Origin: Sphingobacterium puteale
GTDB taxonomy: Bacteria > Bacteroidota > Bacteroidia > Sphingobacteriales > Sphingobacteriaceae
Direction of reading: 5' to 3'
Assembly: GCF_003627955.1 (NCBI RefSeq)
Contig: NZ_RBWS01000026.1
Location: 47,381-111,380, forward strand
Length of the DNA: 64,000 bases
Position 1 is the stretch's first letter. The number at the start of each line of letters is the position of its first letter. This document shows positions 34,272 to 42,516 of this stretch, piece by piece. Below the pieces are notes generated by a model, which saw nothing but the letters and a program-made list of their open reading frames with translations, was not told the origin of the DNA and ran no database searches. A program made the position numbers and the translations under genes.

Positions 34272-35675
34272 TTAAATATTCAATGATGGTCTTCCTGATG
34301 CTATTGTATAAGCCTCTTTTATTACCTCTGAATAAGTCGGGTGAGCATAACTCATGGTAGCCATACCATTCGCGGTTACTTCATATTCCAGTCCGACAAC
34401 AGCCTGTGCAATCAAATCTGCCGCACGGGCGCCGATGATATGCACTCCTAATAGTTCACCGTATTTCGGATCGGAAAGAACCTTTACAAAACCTTCCGTT
34501 TCCATTCCTGCTCTGGCCCGGGCGTTCACTGAAAAAGGAAATTTACCGATAGTATATTCCACGCCCTGTTTTTTTAATTGTTCTTCGGTAGCGCCTACAG
34601 AAGCCACTTCGGGCCAGGTGTACACTACCGAAGGGATACGGTCGTAATTGATATGAGGTTTCTGACCATGGATTCTTTCCACGACAAACACTGCTTCTTC
34701 TTCTGCTTTATGCGCCAGCATCGCGCCACCGATGACATCTCCAATCGCGTAAATGTTTGGGGCTGTTGTCTGGAGCAATTCATTGACTTTCACCGTACCA
34801 TTGTTATTCAATTCCACGTTGGTGTTTTCCAAACCCAGGCCGGTTACGTAAGGTTTTCTGCCGACAGCAACCAGGATATAGTCGGCGGTTAGGTCTTGTT
34901 CTTTCCCTTGTTTATTTTTGAAATAAACCTTAGCTGTGCCGGCAAGATTTTCAGCTTTATAGACTGCCTGCTGAAGTTTGATTTCCACGCCTTCTTTGGT
35001 TAAGATCTTCGTTAAAGCCTTTCCTAATTCACTATCCATCGTCGCAATAAGATTATCAGCATATTCTAAGATAGTCACTCTGGTTCCGATTCTGTTGAAT
35101 ATGGAAGCCATTTCCACACCGATCACGCCGCCACCGATGATCACAATGCTCGCGGGTTTTTCCTGCAATGCCAGCGCTTCGGTAGATGTGATAATCCTCT
35201 TTTTGTCGACGGTAATGCCGGGAATGCTGGACGGTTTCGACCCTGTGGCAATAATGAACTTATCTGAATTAATAACAGTTTCGATATGATCATCGTGTAC
35301 AATTTTTAAAGTTTCAGTATTGACAAAAGAACCTGAGCCCCTGAAAACCGTGATCTTATTTTTTCTCATCAGGAAATCCAGACCTTGCGTGTTTTTGGTC
35401 ACTACCTCGCTTTTTCGTTTAAAAAGCTGTTCAACATTGAGCCGGAGATCCGAATATTCAATGCCATGTGCCCGGAAACTGCTGAGCGCATCTGCATAAT
35501 GATGCGTGCTGTCCAGCAATGCCTTTGTAGGAATGCAACCTACGTTGGTACAAGTGCCACCCAGCGTATTATACTTTTCAATGATGGCTGTTTTATAACC
35601 TAATTGAGCGCTTCTGATAGCTGCCACATATCCGCCGGGACCTGAGCCTATTACGGTAATATCAAATGTTTCCAT
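34272..35675 (-). CDS. lpdA: dihydrolipoyl dehydrogenase
   Basis: 467 aa, the full family length. FAD site GSGPGGYVAA (residues 10-19), redox disulfide C42/C47 in GGTCTNVGC, NAD site VIIGGGVIGVEMAS, second FAD motif YAIGDV, and catalytic H445/E450 in AHPTYSEVIKEA. It reoxidises dihydrolipoamide of E2 or H-protein using NAD+. The gene is not beside any E1/E2 gene but beside GNAT and VOC genes and a TetR regulator, and it carries the same operator as that regulator. An extra, stress-controlled lpd copy is therefore likely. Confidence 0.93.
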   Translation of the reverse strand: METFDITVIGSGPGGYVAAIRSAQLGYKTAIIEKYNTLGGTCTNVGCIPTKALLDSTHHYADALSSFRAHGIEYSDLRLNVEQLFKRKSEVVTKNTQGLDFLMRKNKITVFRGSGSFVNTETLKIVHDDHIETVINSDKFIIATGSKPSSIPGITVDKKRIITSTEALALQEKPASIVIIGGGVIGVEMASIFNRIGTRVTILEYADNLIATMDSELGKALTKILTKEGVEIKLQQAVYKAENLAGTAKVYFKNKQGKEQDLTADYILVAVGRKPYVTGLGLENTNVELNNNGTVKVNELLQTTAPNIYAIGDVIGGAMLAHKAEEEAVFVVERIHGQKPHINYDRIPSVVYTWPEVASVGATEEQLKKQGVEYTIGKFPFSVNARARAGMETEGFVKVLSDPKYGELLGVHIIGARAADLIAQAVVGLEYEVTANGMATMSYAHPTYSEVIKEAYTIASGRPSLNI

Positions 35676-35711
35676 TTTATTGTTTATATATTTTTAATTG
35701 TCTAAAAAAAT

Positions 35712-35725
35712 AAACCGATTGGTCT
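35712..35725. promoter_or_regulatory. TetR-type operator before lpdA
   Basis: AAACCGATTGGTCT, close to the ideal dyad AGACCGATCGGTCT. It is 37 bp upstream of the lpdA start and embedded in a block (AAAAAAATAAA before, TTTTT after) nearly identical to the one at 36382-36395. Confidence 0.6.
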
Positions 35726-35743
35726 TTTTGTGGTCAAAAAAAA

Positions 35744-36343
35744 TTATGCTTTCAAATTCCTGATCAGTTTTTCTAAAAAAGACATCGCTATATTCAGCTC
35801 TGTCATATGATTGTTGACCTTTGCCTGCATAAACGCACCTTCGATCATTGAAATCATCACTATTGCAATTTCGGCCGGATCGGTATCTGCTTTTATTTCG
35901 TTTCTATCGATACCGCGTTTGATTTGATTTTCTATGGAAGTCTTCCAAAAATCAAGGGCTTTTTGTACACGTTTTCGGAGTGCCGGATGTGTATCATCAG
36001 CCTCAGTAGCAGTATTTAAAATAGGGCAGCCCGCCTGTAAATAGGGATACCTGAAATAGTTTTTGTAGGTATGGGGATAAACCAGCAATCTTTCGATAGA
36101 ATCTTCAGTTGCTAAAATACGATCTTTCATATGCTGGGTTATCTTACCAAAATTGTAATCAAATACACTTAATGCAATCTCATCCTTATTCTCAAAATTG
36201 CCATAGATGCAACCTTTGGAAAGGCCGGTAGCGCTCATGACATCATTTATGGATGTGCCAGCATAGCCATTCACATTAAAAACCGATGCTGTTTTTTCGA
36301 TAATTAAACGTTTGGTATTTTCAGATTTAATCGTTTTCATCAA
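35744..36343 (-). CDS. TetR/AcrR-family repressor
   Basis: 199 aa. N-terminal HTH KRLIIEKTASVFNVNGYAGTSINDVMSATGLSKGCIYGNFENKDEIALSVFD, a textbook TetR recognition module. The ligand domain has the TetR_C-type YLQAGCPILNTATEADDTHP stretch with Cys108 in GCP and a helix ending LEKLIRNLKA. This subgroup (AcrR/NemR-like with a GCP.. LN.A.E motif) often responds to electrophiles. Operators lie on both sides: one before its own gene and one before lpdA, which follows 68 bp downstream in the same direction. Confidence 0.9.
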   Translation of the reverse strand: MMKTIKSENTKRLIIEKTASVFNVNGYAGTSINDVMSATGLSKGCIYGNFENKDEIALSVFDYNFGKITQHMKDRILATEDSIERLLVYPHTYKNYFRYPYLQAGCPILNTATEADDTHPALRKRVQKALDFWKTSIENQIKRGIDRNEIKADTDPAEIAIVMISMIEGAFMQAKVNNHMTELNIAMSFLEKLIRNLKA

Positions 36344-36381
36344 GCATGAATTTTAATACGGCATAAAAATATGAAAAAAAT

Positions 36382-36395
36382 AAAACGATCGGTCT
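36382..36395. promoter_or_regulatory. TetR-type operator before the tetR-family gene
   Basis: AAAACGATCGGTCT, the second copy of the operator, 39 bp upstream of the regulator start. Its right half CGATCGGTCT matches the ideal dyad exactly. Indicates autorepression. Confidence 0.6.
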
Positions 36396-36947
36396 TTTTT
36401 TTGAGAAAAATAATTAATGTGCCTATTATCTGATTGAGAAGATAAATGGGTTTTACGAACATTTGAATTTGTAACAATAAAATGGATACCAGGTTAAGCT
36501 GCAATATTTTTATTGATTTTTCCGGAAAACTCTTCTGGTAATAAGGCTCCTAAGGCAGAATATTACCATTTTCGATTTTACCATGTCTTACTACAAGATA
36601 CTTAATAAAGGATACATGCGTAAGCATTCCACCGGTATTCTGAGGATATGTAAGAATAACAAAAAGGAAAAGGTATCGGATGCGAAATAAAATAATTATT
36701 TAAACAAATTTTGTGGATAATTACCTGTTTGCGGCACTTTGAGCATCGTATTGGGAAAGGTGGAATAAGAAAGTCCCTTATTCACGAGGATGAGAGGGAA
36801 AAATTCATTTTGAGTTTATAAAAATCCAATATGCATTGGGGATTTACTTATTTAAATATTCGAATATATACTTTTGGCATAGTATCTGTTGCCGTAACAA
36901 CAGATGTTCATGTAATTGGTCCTAATTTTAGATAAATACGCTTGATA
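36396..36947. other. intergenic, no gene seen
   Basis: About 550 bp. Plus-strand stretch 36590-36690 (SYYKILNKGYMRKHSTGI...) has a protein-like look but no family is recognised, and it is interrupted. The rest should hold the promoter of the DUF4468-type gene. Confidence 0.4.
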
Positions 36948-37502
36948 ATGATAAAGAGTCTTTTTGTTGTTTTACTGTTTTTAGTTACAACGTTATTTGC
37001 AAACGCGCAGTCGATGAAATTGACTCCTAATGACTTTGTAGATGCTGCAGACGAATCGAAGAATTATGTCGTCCTGAATTTTGCAGGAAAATCGCAAAGT
37101 GATCTATACAAAGCAGTGCTGAAATTTGTAAATTCGTATTACAATAACCCGGAGAAAGTTGCAACAAAAATAGAAGGTGAGCAGATTGTCGTCGATGCAA
37201 TTAAAGAAAAAGCAACGGCTTGGGGCAGAGGTAATGATCTTGATTTTTTTTATAAGATTACGATGGACTTTAAGGATGGGCGGCTGCGGTTTTCCCCAAA
37301 TTATAAATACCTCGAAAACTACAATGGAATTGAATATCCATTGGTAAAAAAAAGTAATCTTTGGGTAAAGACAGCTCTTTTCAATACAGATGGTAAAGTG
37401 AGGCGAGAAGCTGCGAAACAGGAATTGGAAAAGTTTATCAATAATTATATTATCGCGATTACAAATAGTATAAATACGAGCAAGTCGAATGACAACTGGT
37501 GA
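36948..37502 (+). CDS. DUF4468-type exported protein
   Basis: 184 aa from ATG 36948. Signal peptide SLFVVLLFLVTTLFANAQ. The body has NYVVLNFAGKSQSDLYKAVLKFVNSYYNNPEKV, a FYKITMDFKDGRLRFSPNY hairpin and a C-terminal helix, which is the layout of the DUF4468 (TBP-like fold) proteins common in Bacteroidota. Function unknown; periplasmic or surface location inferred from the signal peptide. Monocistronic. Confidence 0.72.
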   Translation: MIKSLFVVLLFLVTTLFANAQSMKLTPNDFVDAADESKNYVVLNFAGKSQSDLYKAVLKFVNSYYNNPEKVATKIEGEQIVVDAIKEKATAWGRGNDLDFFYKITMDFKDGRLRFSPNYKYLENYNGIEYPLVKKSNLWVKTALFNTDGKVRREAAKQELEKFINNYIIAITNSINTSKSNDNW

Positions 37503-37652
37503 AAAAATATACCATTAAAATGATGAAACAGCCTCCAATGAAGGTTTTGCTGTTCCCCAGCCGATGACTCCTATTACGATTCGAAAATACAGTAGATTCA
37601 CACTCCATCGCAAAATCCGTCCAAAAGGTGAAAGCACGAACAAATACTCACA

Positions 37653-37747
37653 TCACATCTGGACGCTTACAGTAACCGTAAAATAGGTTCCGTTCTGGGT
37701 ATTTCCCGTAATACAGTCAACACCTACATTCAGCTTTTGCAGGCAGC
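37653..37747 (+). pseudogene. IS21-family IstA transposase, N-terminal HTH fragment
   Basis: Reads SHLDAYSNRKIGSVLGISRN and continues TVNTYIQLLQAAAIGTP. It corresponds to the helix-turn-helix of IstA (compare LIRLYQSGSGIKTIARILGM of the copy at 63042). Only the first ~35 residues remain. Confidence 0.55.
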
Positions 37748-37765
37748 GGCTATAGGCACTCCGTG

Positions 37766-37878
37766 GGGCAGAAATCTATCTGATCGAAGGCAAAGTCGTT
37801 GTAGAATATGGCTGTGCTTCTATTGAGGTAATCCGCTGCGTCAAGATGCCGCTAAAGCCCGATCCAAGGAGTGAGTAG
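37766..37878 (+). pseudogene. unidentified repeated gene fragment (copy 2)
   Basis: Translates to AEIYLIEGKVVVEYGCASIE followed by VIRCVKMPLKPDPRSE and a stop. It is homologous at the DNA level to 23248-23290. Family not recognised; it lies directly after an IS21 fragment. Confidence 0.4.
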
Positions 37879-37894
37879 GTAAAAAAACATGTCC

Positions 37895-38219
37895 TCGCTA
37901 AAGGGCCTTTCAAAATATCTGTGGAAACCGATATTTGAAAAGCTGTTTCAGTTAGCGGAGTATTGCAAACTAAAACCGGAGGAACTGGAAATGTACAAAT
38001 GTAAGTTTAAGGAATAAATGGGATGCGGAGAGCATCCGAAGCAGTTAGGAGGAGCTCTTAAAAAAAGCGCGCGAAAAGGCAATGGCCGAAAAAAGAGCCG
38101 AAGGAGAAGCTCAAGGTGAAGCTAAGGCAAAAGATGAGGTAATAAAAAAACTTTTGTCTTCGAATAAGTTTTCGAATTCGGAGATTGCCAAACTATCGAA
38201 CGTCACTGTGGAATTGTAA
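37895..38219 (+). pseudogene. Rpn/PDDEXK-2 family nuclease, C-terminal remnant
   Basis: Frame 37895 gives SLKGLSKYLWKPIFEKLFQL and AEYCKLKPEELEMYKCKFKE up to a stop. After a frameshift the tail continues ELLKKAREKAMAEKRAEGEA, then KDEVIKKLLSSNKFSNSEIAKLSNVTVEL to TAA 38217-38219. This is the C-terminal third of Rpn-type recombination-promoting nucleases (PDDEXK family transposase annotation), including the coiled KAE-rich linker and final S..EIA.L..V helix. The nuclease core is missing. Homologous to the shorter relic at 629-828. Confidence 0.65.
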
Positions 38220-38240
38220 ATGAGGTTTAGGCGGAGATAG

Positions 38241-38468
38241 CTAAAGGAAAATAAAGCATATAACAATACAAGGAATCAACATACCAATTACAGCTAGAAG
38301 CTCCTCTCTACTAGCAATGTGATATTTCTCATATGCTGCGCCATCGAAAATTTCCAATTCATCAGTATCTAACCTTCGTTTATAAACTTGATTAGTTGTC
38401 AAATTAAAAAAATGCCCCAATTGGGTTATTTTTAGATAAAATACTATATTATGAAAAACAACAATCAA
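38241..38468 (-). CDS. small hypothetical protein with C-terminal membrane helix
   Basis: Frame of up to 75 aa whose only start is a TTG at 38468 inside a palindrome. The distinct part is YKRRLDTDELEIFDGAAYEKYHIASREELLAVIGMLIPCIVICFIFL: a charged region and a tail-anchor-type hydrophobic C-terminus. It could be a truncated gene. No family recognised. Confidence 0.35.
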   Translation of the reverse strand: MIVVFHNIVFYLKITQLGHFFNLTTNQVYKRRLDTDELEIFDGAAYEKYHIASREELLAVIGMLIPCIVICFIFL

Positions 38469-38507
38469 TAATGTAAATTACGATATTTCGTAATTTACAT
38501 TATTGAT
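38464..38507. repeat. long perfect hairpin, 20-bp arms, 4-nt loop
   Basis: The arm starting ATCAATAATGTAAATTACGA (38464-38483) is exactly repeated in inverse orientation at 38488-38507 with TATT between. AT-rich, no strong T-tract on plus. It abuts the 5' end of the small minus-strand frame and lies about 190 bp upstream of the RidA-like gene. Confidence 0.8.
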
Positions 38508-38694
38508 GATTTGTGGTAAATTATTGATAATTAAACATTTGCATTTATTGGCGTTTCCCTTGCTTTATAAGTTGTCAATTATAGATTATTAGTAAAATAG
38601 GTTTGCCAACTGTCTAACCGGGCGAATAAAAATTCTTCTCAATAATCTAAATTCGTGGAGTTCTATAAAACATAATACTATAAAAATTCAAGAA

Positions 38695-39087
38695 ATGTCA
38701 AACAAAAACAAAAATGCAGAGGGTTTTGGAATGCCCTGGGAGGAAATTTACGGTTATTCACAAGCCATAAAAAAAGGAAATACAGTTTGGATCTCGGGTC
38801 AGCTTGGTCACAATGAAAAGGGAGAGTTACCGGAAGGAATGGATGCGCAGATGAAACAAACATATGCCAATATCAAAGAACTATTGTCTAGGTTCGGAAT
38901 GAATATGGATCATGTTGTTGAAGAAGTTATTTATACTATGGATATGGCTACGGCATTTGATGCCCGAAAGAACTTTAAAAAAGAATATTATTCCGATCCT
39001 AAGATGGTTGCCAGCACTATGGTGGGTGTAACTGGACTTGCGTTACCGGGGCAATTGGTGGAAATAAAGATTATTGCAACTGAATAA
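38695..39087 (+). CDS. RidA/YjgF-YER057c-UK114-family protein
   Basis: 130 aa. WEEIYGYSQAIKKGNTVWISGQLGHNEKGELPEG start, MKQTYANIKELLSRFGMNMDHVVEEVIYTMDM middle and MVGVTGLALPGQLVEIKIIATE end match the trimeric RidA fold. The arginine that marks imine-deaminating RidA proteins (just before the P..LVEIE strand) is replaced here by hydrophobic residues, so it belongs to an Rid subfamily of uncertain activity. A 17-bp-arm terminator follows. A roughly 92% identical, 5'-truncated copy lies at 58484-58819. Confidence 0.88.
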   Translation: MSNKNKNAEGFGMPWEEIYGYSQAIKKGNTVWISGQLGHNEKGELPEGMDAQMKQTYANIKELLSRFGMNMDHVVEEVIYTMDMATAFDARKNFKKEYYSDPKMVASTMVGVTGLALPGQLVEIKIIATE

Positions 39088-39156
39088 CTAGTTATTGATT
39101 TATGCTGTACACGTGACTTTAGTTAAGAAGTTTTATTCTGGTTTTTCAATAAAATT

Positions 39157-39194
39157 ATCAGCAATGGTTGGCACAAATGCCAACCATTGCTGAT
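39157..39194 (+). terminator. terminator of the RidA-like gene
   Basis: Perfect 17-bp stem (ATCAGCAATGGTTGGCA and its complement) with CAAA loop, followed by TTTTGG. About 70 bp after the stop codon. Confidence 0.85.
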
Positions 39195-39214
39195 TTTTGG
39201 TTAACTTATTTTAC

Positions 39215-39406
39215 TTAGTTCTTCCCATAATGCTGTAAACAATTTTGATTTAAAAGAATATCCGGACTTATCGGTAAATGCCCCGCAATTGATGTCGCTC
39301 CGAAGAAAGGATAGAAAGAATTTTCTCTAAAGTTTGCGACTGGGATCATCGTTGGATGGAAGTAAATAGAACCGTTCGCCATCTTCTCTAATAAAGTTAA
39401 TGGCAA
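39215..39406 (-). CDS. short protein or gene remnant downstream of the SDR gene
   Basis: Up to 63 aa (ATG possible at 39382) ending SIAGHLPISPDILLNQNCLQHYGKN. It has a compact, conserved-looking sequence (FHPTMIPVANFRENSFYPFFGA) but no family that I recognise. It directly follows the SDR stop by 15 bp on the same strand, so it is either a small co-transcribed gene or the tail of a decayed one. Confidence 0.35.
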   Translation of the reverse strand: MPLTLLEKMANGSIYFHPTMIPVANFRENSFYPFFGATSIAGHLPISPDILLNQNCLQHYGKN

Positions 39407-39420
39407 ACGGAGTTCAAAAA

Positions 39421-40215
39421 TTATATAATCGCTTTAATTGTTCCACCTTCTACGCGAATAGCTGCTCCGTTTGTTGCAGAGGCCAAGGGACTTGCATAGT
39501 AAGCAACGGTATCGGCGACTTCTTCGACTTTGGCGAAACGCTGTATTAAGGAAGTTGGGCGGATATCTTTGAAGAAATTAGCTTCCGCTTCAGCTGGAGA
39601 TATATTGCCTGCGGCAGCCATATCATTTACGAAACCTTCGATCCCGCGCGATTTTGTTGGCCCCGGTAAAATAGCGTTTACTGTAACTCCTGTACCTTTA
39701 GTCATTTCGGACATTCCCCGGCTGATGGAAATCTGTGCTGTTTTTGTCATTCCATAATGAATCATTTCCTCTGCCTGCGAAACAGCGGTTTCGCTCGAAA
39801 TGAAAATAACACGACCCCAATTTTTTTCTTGCATTTTTGGGACTAAGGTGCGGCTAAGGCGCACGCCACTCATAACATTGATATCAAAAAAGCGAAACCA
39901 GTCTTCATCCGGGATTTCAGCAAATGGTTTAGGTTCAAATATTCCCACGTTATTAATAAGGATATCTATGTGCGGTAATTTTTGGATGAGCGCATTAATA
40001 TCATCAACTTTACCGAAATCTGCTCCGATTCCGGATATATTAATGTTGCCCGACGTATTTTTTAAATTGGAAACAGCTTTATCTACAGCCTCCTGCGTTC
40101 TACCGTTGATAATTACATCTGCACCTTCTGACGCTAACCTTTGGGCGATTGCATAACCGATTCCTGCAGTTGATCCACTTATAAATGCTGTCTTTCCGTT
40201 TAGTTGTAAGTCCAT
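39421..40215 (-). CDS. short-chain dehydrogenase/reductase
   Basis: 264 aa classical SDR. NAD(P) loop FISGSTAGIGYAIAQ (TGxxxGIG with Ser for Thr), NINISGIGADFG, ILINNVGIFEPKPF (NNxG), catalytic Ser in ISSETAVSQAEE, YGMTK giving Tyr/Lys at about 153/157, and IRVEGGTIKAI at the end. Substrate unknown. It begins 22 bp after the stop of the DJ-1-like gene, so both are likely co-transcribed from the promoter with a CRP-like site. Confidence 0.92.
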   Translation of the reverse strand: MDLQLNGKTAFISGSTAGIGYAIAQRLASEGADVIINGRTQEAVDKAVSNLKNTSGNINISGIGADFGKVDDINALIQKLPHIDILINNVGIFEPKPFAEIPDEDWFRFFDINVMSGVRLSRTLVPKMQEKNWGRVIFISSETAVSQAEEMIHYGMTKTAQISISRGMSEMTKGTGVTVNAILPGPTKSRGIEGFVNDMAAAGNISPAEAEANFFKDIRPTSLIQRFAKVEEVADTVAYYASPLASATNGAAIRVEGGTIKAII

Positions 40216-40237
40216 AATTTTTTTTAAATATAAATGT

Positions 40238-41014
40238 TTATTTAAGTAATGATAGTATTGCTTCTCCTACAGCATGTGCAGACTGGGGATTTTGTCCGGT
40301 GACTACTCTCTGATCTACTGTTACGTGCTCTTGCCAAAGTCCTGACTTTTCAAATATTGCACCTTGTTCTATCAGTTTAGTCTCAAGTAAGAATGGAACT
40401 ATGTTATCCAATTTCACTGCTTTTTCTTCCTCGTTGGTAAAAGCATTTATTTTTTTTCCGTCCACTAGATAATTGCCACTGCTCAGTTTAATATTAACCA
40501 ATGCGGCTGGTCCGTGGCAAACTGCACCTATAATGCCGTTGTTTTCGTAGATGTTTTTGGCAATGGTAGCGAGCTCTTCGTTATCAGCAAGATCCCACAT
40601 TGCTCCATGACCACCTGCATAAAATATAGCAGCATATTCTTCTGGCTTGATTTGTTTAGGACTCATGGTATTTTCGACTTTTGTCCGATATCTCGTATTA
40701 TTCCAGAACAGATAATTTACCTTGTCTTCCAGATTAAATCCATCTATCGGAGCTTTACCACCTTTTGGGCTGACAAAATCTATTTCGTACCCTGCGTTAT
40801 GCAATACCTCCCACGGATGGGCAACTTCGGATAGATAATATCCTGTTGGTTCGTTAGTGCTTCCTTTTTTATCGTGACTGGTGACCACAAAGAGAATTTT
40901 TTTCATTTTATTTGATTGTGGAGCTTGTGCGTTTGCCGAGCTAACAACCCCTATAAAGAGTGCAAGTGCCATAGCGATAAGTTTTCCGGCAAGATATTTA
41001 AATGTTATTTTCAT
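40238..41014 (-). CDS. DJ-1/PfpI-family protein, Hsp31-like, exported
   Basis: 258 aa. Signal peptide KLIAMALALFIGVVSSANAQ. DJ-1 superfamily body: ILFVVTSHDKKGSTNEPTG YYLSEVAHPW (Hsp31/class I GATase-like insertion), IFYAGGHGAMWDLADN, and nucleophile elbow IIGAVCHGPAALV with catalytic Cys. Hsp31-type proteins act as glyoxalase III/deglycase or chaperones against methylglyoxal and other electrophiles. An exported version is unusual. It follows a Crp/Fnr gene and precedes an SDR. Confidence 0.88.
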   Translation of the reverse strand: MKITFKYLAGKLIAMALALFIGVVSSANAQAPQSNKMKKILFVVTSHDKKGSTNEPTGYYLSEVAHPWEVLHNAGYEIDFVSPKGGKAPIDGFNLEDKVNYLFWNNTRYRTKVENTMSPKQIKPEEYAAIFYAGGHGAMWDLADNEELATIAKNIYENNGIIGAVCHGPAALVNIKLSSGNYLVDGKKINAFTNEEEKAVKLDNIVPFLLETKLIEQGAIFEKSGLWQEHVTVDQRVVTGQNPQSAHAVGEAILSLLK

Positions 41015-41077
41015 TTTTGAACTGTTTGATTACAGTACAAAAGTGATGATTGTAGAAAGGGTGGGACAGGAAGTAAG

Positions 41078-41104
41078 TCACAAAATTTTTGTGATGTAGA
41101 TCAC
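41078..41104. promoter_or_regulatory. CRP-like operator before the DJ-1/SDR genes
   Basis: Two overlapping dyads: TCACAAAATTTTTGTGA at 41078-41094 and TGTGA-TGTAGA-TCACG at 41090-41105, nearly the E. coli CRP consensus TGTGA-N6-TCACA. The site lies between the Crp/Fnr gene stop and the DJ-1 start, about 65 bp from the latter. A strong candidate target for the adjacent Crp/Fnr protein. Confidence 0.6.
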
Positions 41105-41105
41105 G

Positions 41106-41669
41106 TTAGGAAGAGAGGCGGCTTAAAGTCTCTCTGGAAACACCGAGATAAGAAGCGATTAATGTCTTGGGAACTCGCTGAAATAAGATTGGAGAGCGCT
41201 GTAGCAGCTCTTCATAGCGTTCTTTTGCACTGCTGTTAAGTAAGGAAAGGATTCTACTTTGAAGCGCAATATATCCGAAATTAGATTTACGGCGAAAGAA
41301 ATGTTCAATTTTATGCATCTCCGAGCAAAGCTTCTCGCGATTAGTAAGTGAAAGGCATAGTACTTCGACGGCTTCAATGCAGTCAATATCTAGGATTGCT
41401 TCGGTCTGGTTAAAATAAGCCTGGAAATCCGAAACCCACCAGTCTTCCATAGCAAACTGGAGAATATGTTCTTTGCCATCATTATTGGTGAAGGAAGCTT
41501 TAAGCAAACCCTTAACAACAAAATAGTCGTATTTCACTTGGTCCCCGGCCTGTACAAGGAATTGGTGCTTTTTAAGTTTTTTCGTCGTGAAATGAGAAAG
41601 GATATAATCGAACTCCTGATCGGTTAAAGCTGTTATTTTCTCAAAATGTTCTCGTAATAGCTTGCTCAT
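41106..41669 (-). CDS. Crp/Fnr-family transcriptional regulator
   Basis: 187 aa. Beta-roll LKKHQFLVQAGDQVKYDYFVVKGLLKASFTNNDGKE, DWWVSDFQAYF, long helix, and C-terminal HTH VPKTLIASYLGVSRETLSRLSS. The recognition helix VSRETLSR is very close to that of E. coli-type Crp (SRETVGR), which agrees with the CRP-like DNA site immediately downstream. No cluster cysteines. Probably controls the DJ-1/SDR genes that follow on the same strand. Confidence 0.9.
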   Translation of the reverse strand: MSKLLREHFEKITALTDQEFDYILSHFTTKKLKKHQFLVQAGDQVKYDYFVVKGLLKASFTNNDGKEHILQFAMEDWWVSDFQAYFNQTEAILDIDCIEAVEVLCLSLTNREKLCSEMHKIEHFFRRKSNFGYIALQSRILSLLNSSAKERYEELLQRSPILFQRVPKTLIASYLGVSRETLSRLSS

Positions 41670-42516
41670 TATATCTGTATCTTTCTTAAAGAAGGTATCT
41701 CGTTTTAAAATCCAGTATTGAGGGGTAAAATTACAAAAAATTACAAAGTGTATCTAATCAGCTTTGCTAAAGTGAAGAGGAATATGCTAAACATGCAGAA
41801 GTACTTCTAAGCACACTATTTTGCAGAATACTATCTTACATTTACTGTATTAAATTAACCAACCTCTAAATTTATGAGTATTTATTATACAAAAACTTAA
41901 GATCTTTTGCATGAGCGGCGTTAAATATAATCTATGCTAGCCTTGAAAATTGAATTACCTTCGCTATCGAAAATCACGATACCGCAATCCTGGCAGTTCT
42001 ATCCGAGGTTCCAAATTATTTTTAAGATTGTTTAAATCAACTCGATCAAAGGCATTATTGGAAAGAAATACTGTTCACAAAGCACCATGTGAAAGCTCTC
42101 CTTTCTTTGTTAATGACCAAGCTGTTTTTGGAAGTTTGCCACTTAATCATGGTTCATGGTATCAATATCATGTGTTTTTGCATCATATTCCTGAATAAAT
42201 TACAATTATGGTTACTAATTCTTAAAAAATTCAATAATAACTTTATTTCCTTTTAAAGTTGTAAAAAAGGAACGAAAAACAGCGAGAGGGACAGAAATTG
42301 AAGGAATTATTGAATTGAAAATATTAATCTTTAGAATTATGCATAGAGCAAGAATAATTGAGCAACATTTGGCCGTTGCGGTTAAAATTGTACAGATTTA
42401 TTTGTATTTTTAGTTCTGTAGATGACATAAGTGCTTGGTATATAGCTTATAATCCGTAATATCAAGTTTTTAGCTGAATAAAGAACCTCCAATAACGGAA
42501 TAATAGGATACGAAAT
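41670..42516. other. intergenic, no gene supported
   Basis: About 850 AT-rich bp. A frame at 41950-42198 and an alternative frame over the same bases (LAVLSEVPNY... LNQLDQRHYWKEILFTKHH) look partly protein-like but are interrupted and unassignable. The right 60 bp should hold the promoter of the following gene. Confidence 0.4.

Noticed and set aside
41950..42198. 82-codon plus-strand frame before the DUF5694-type gene
   Set aside because: No promoter, no recognisable motif, and another interrupted frame over the same bases looks at least as coding-like. Treated as decayed DNA.
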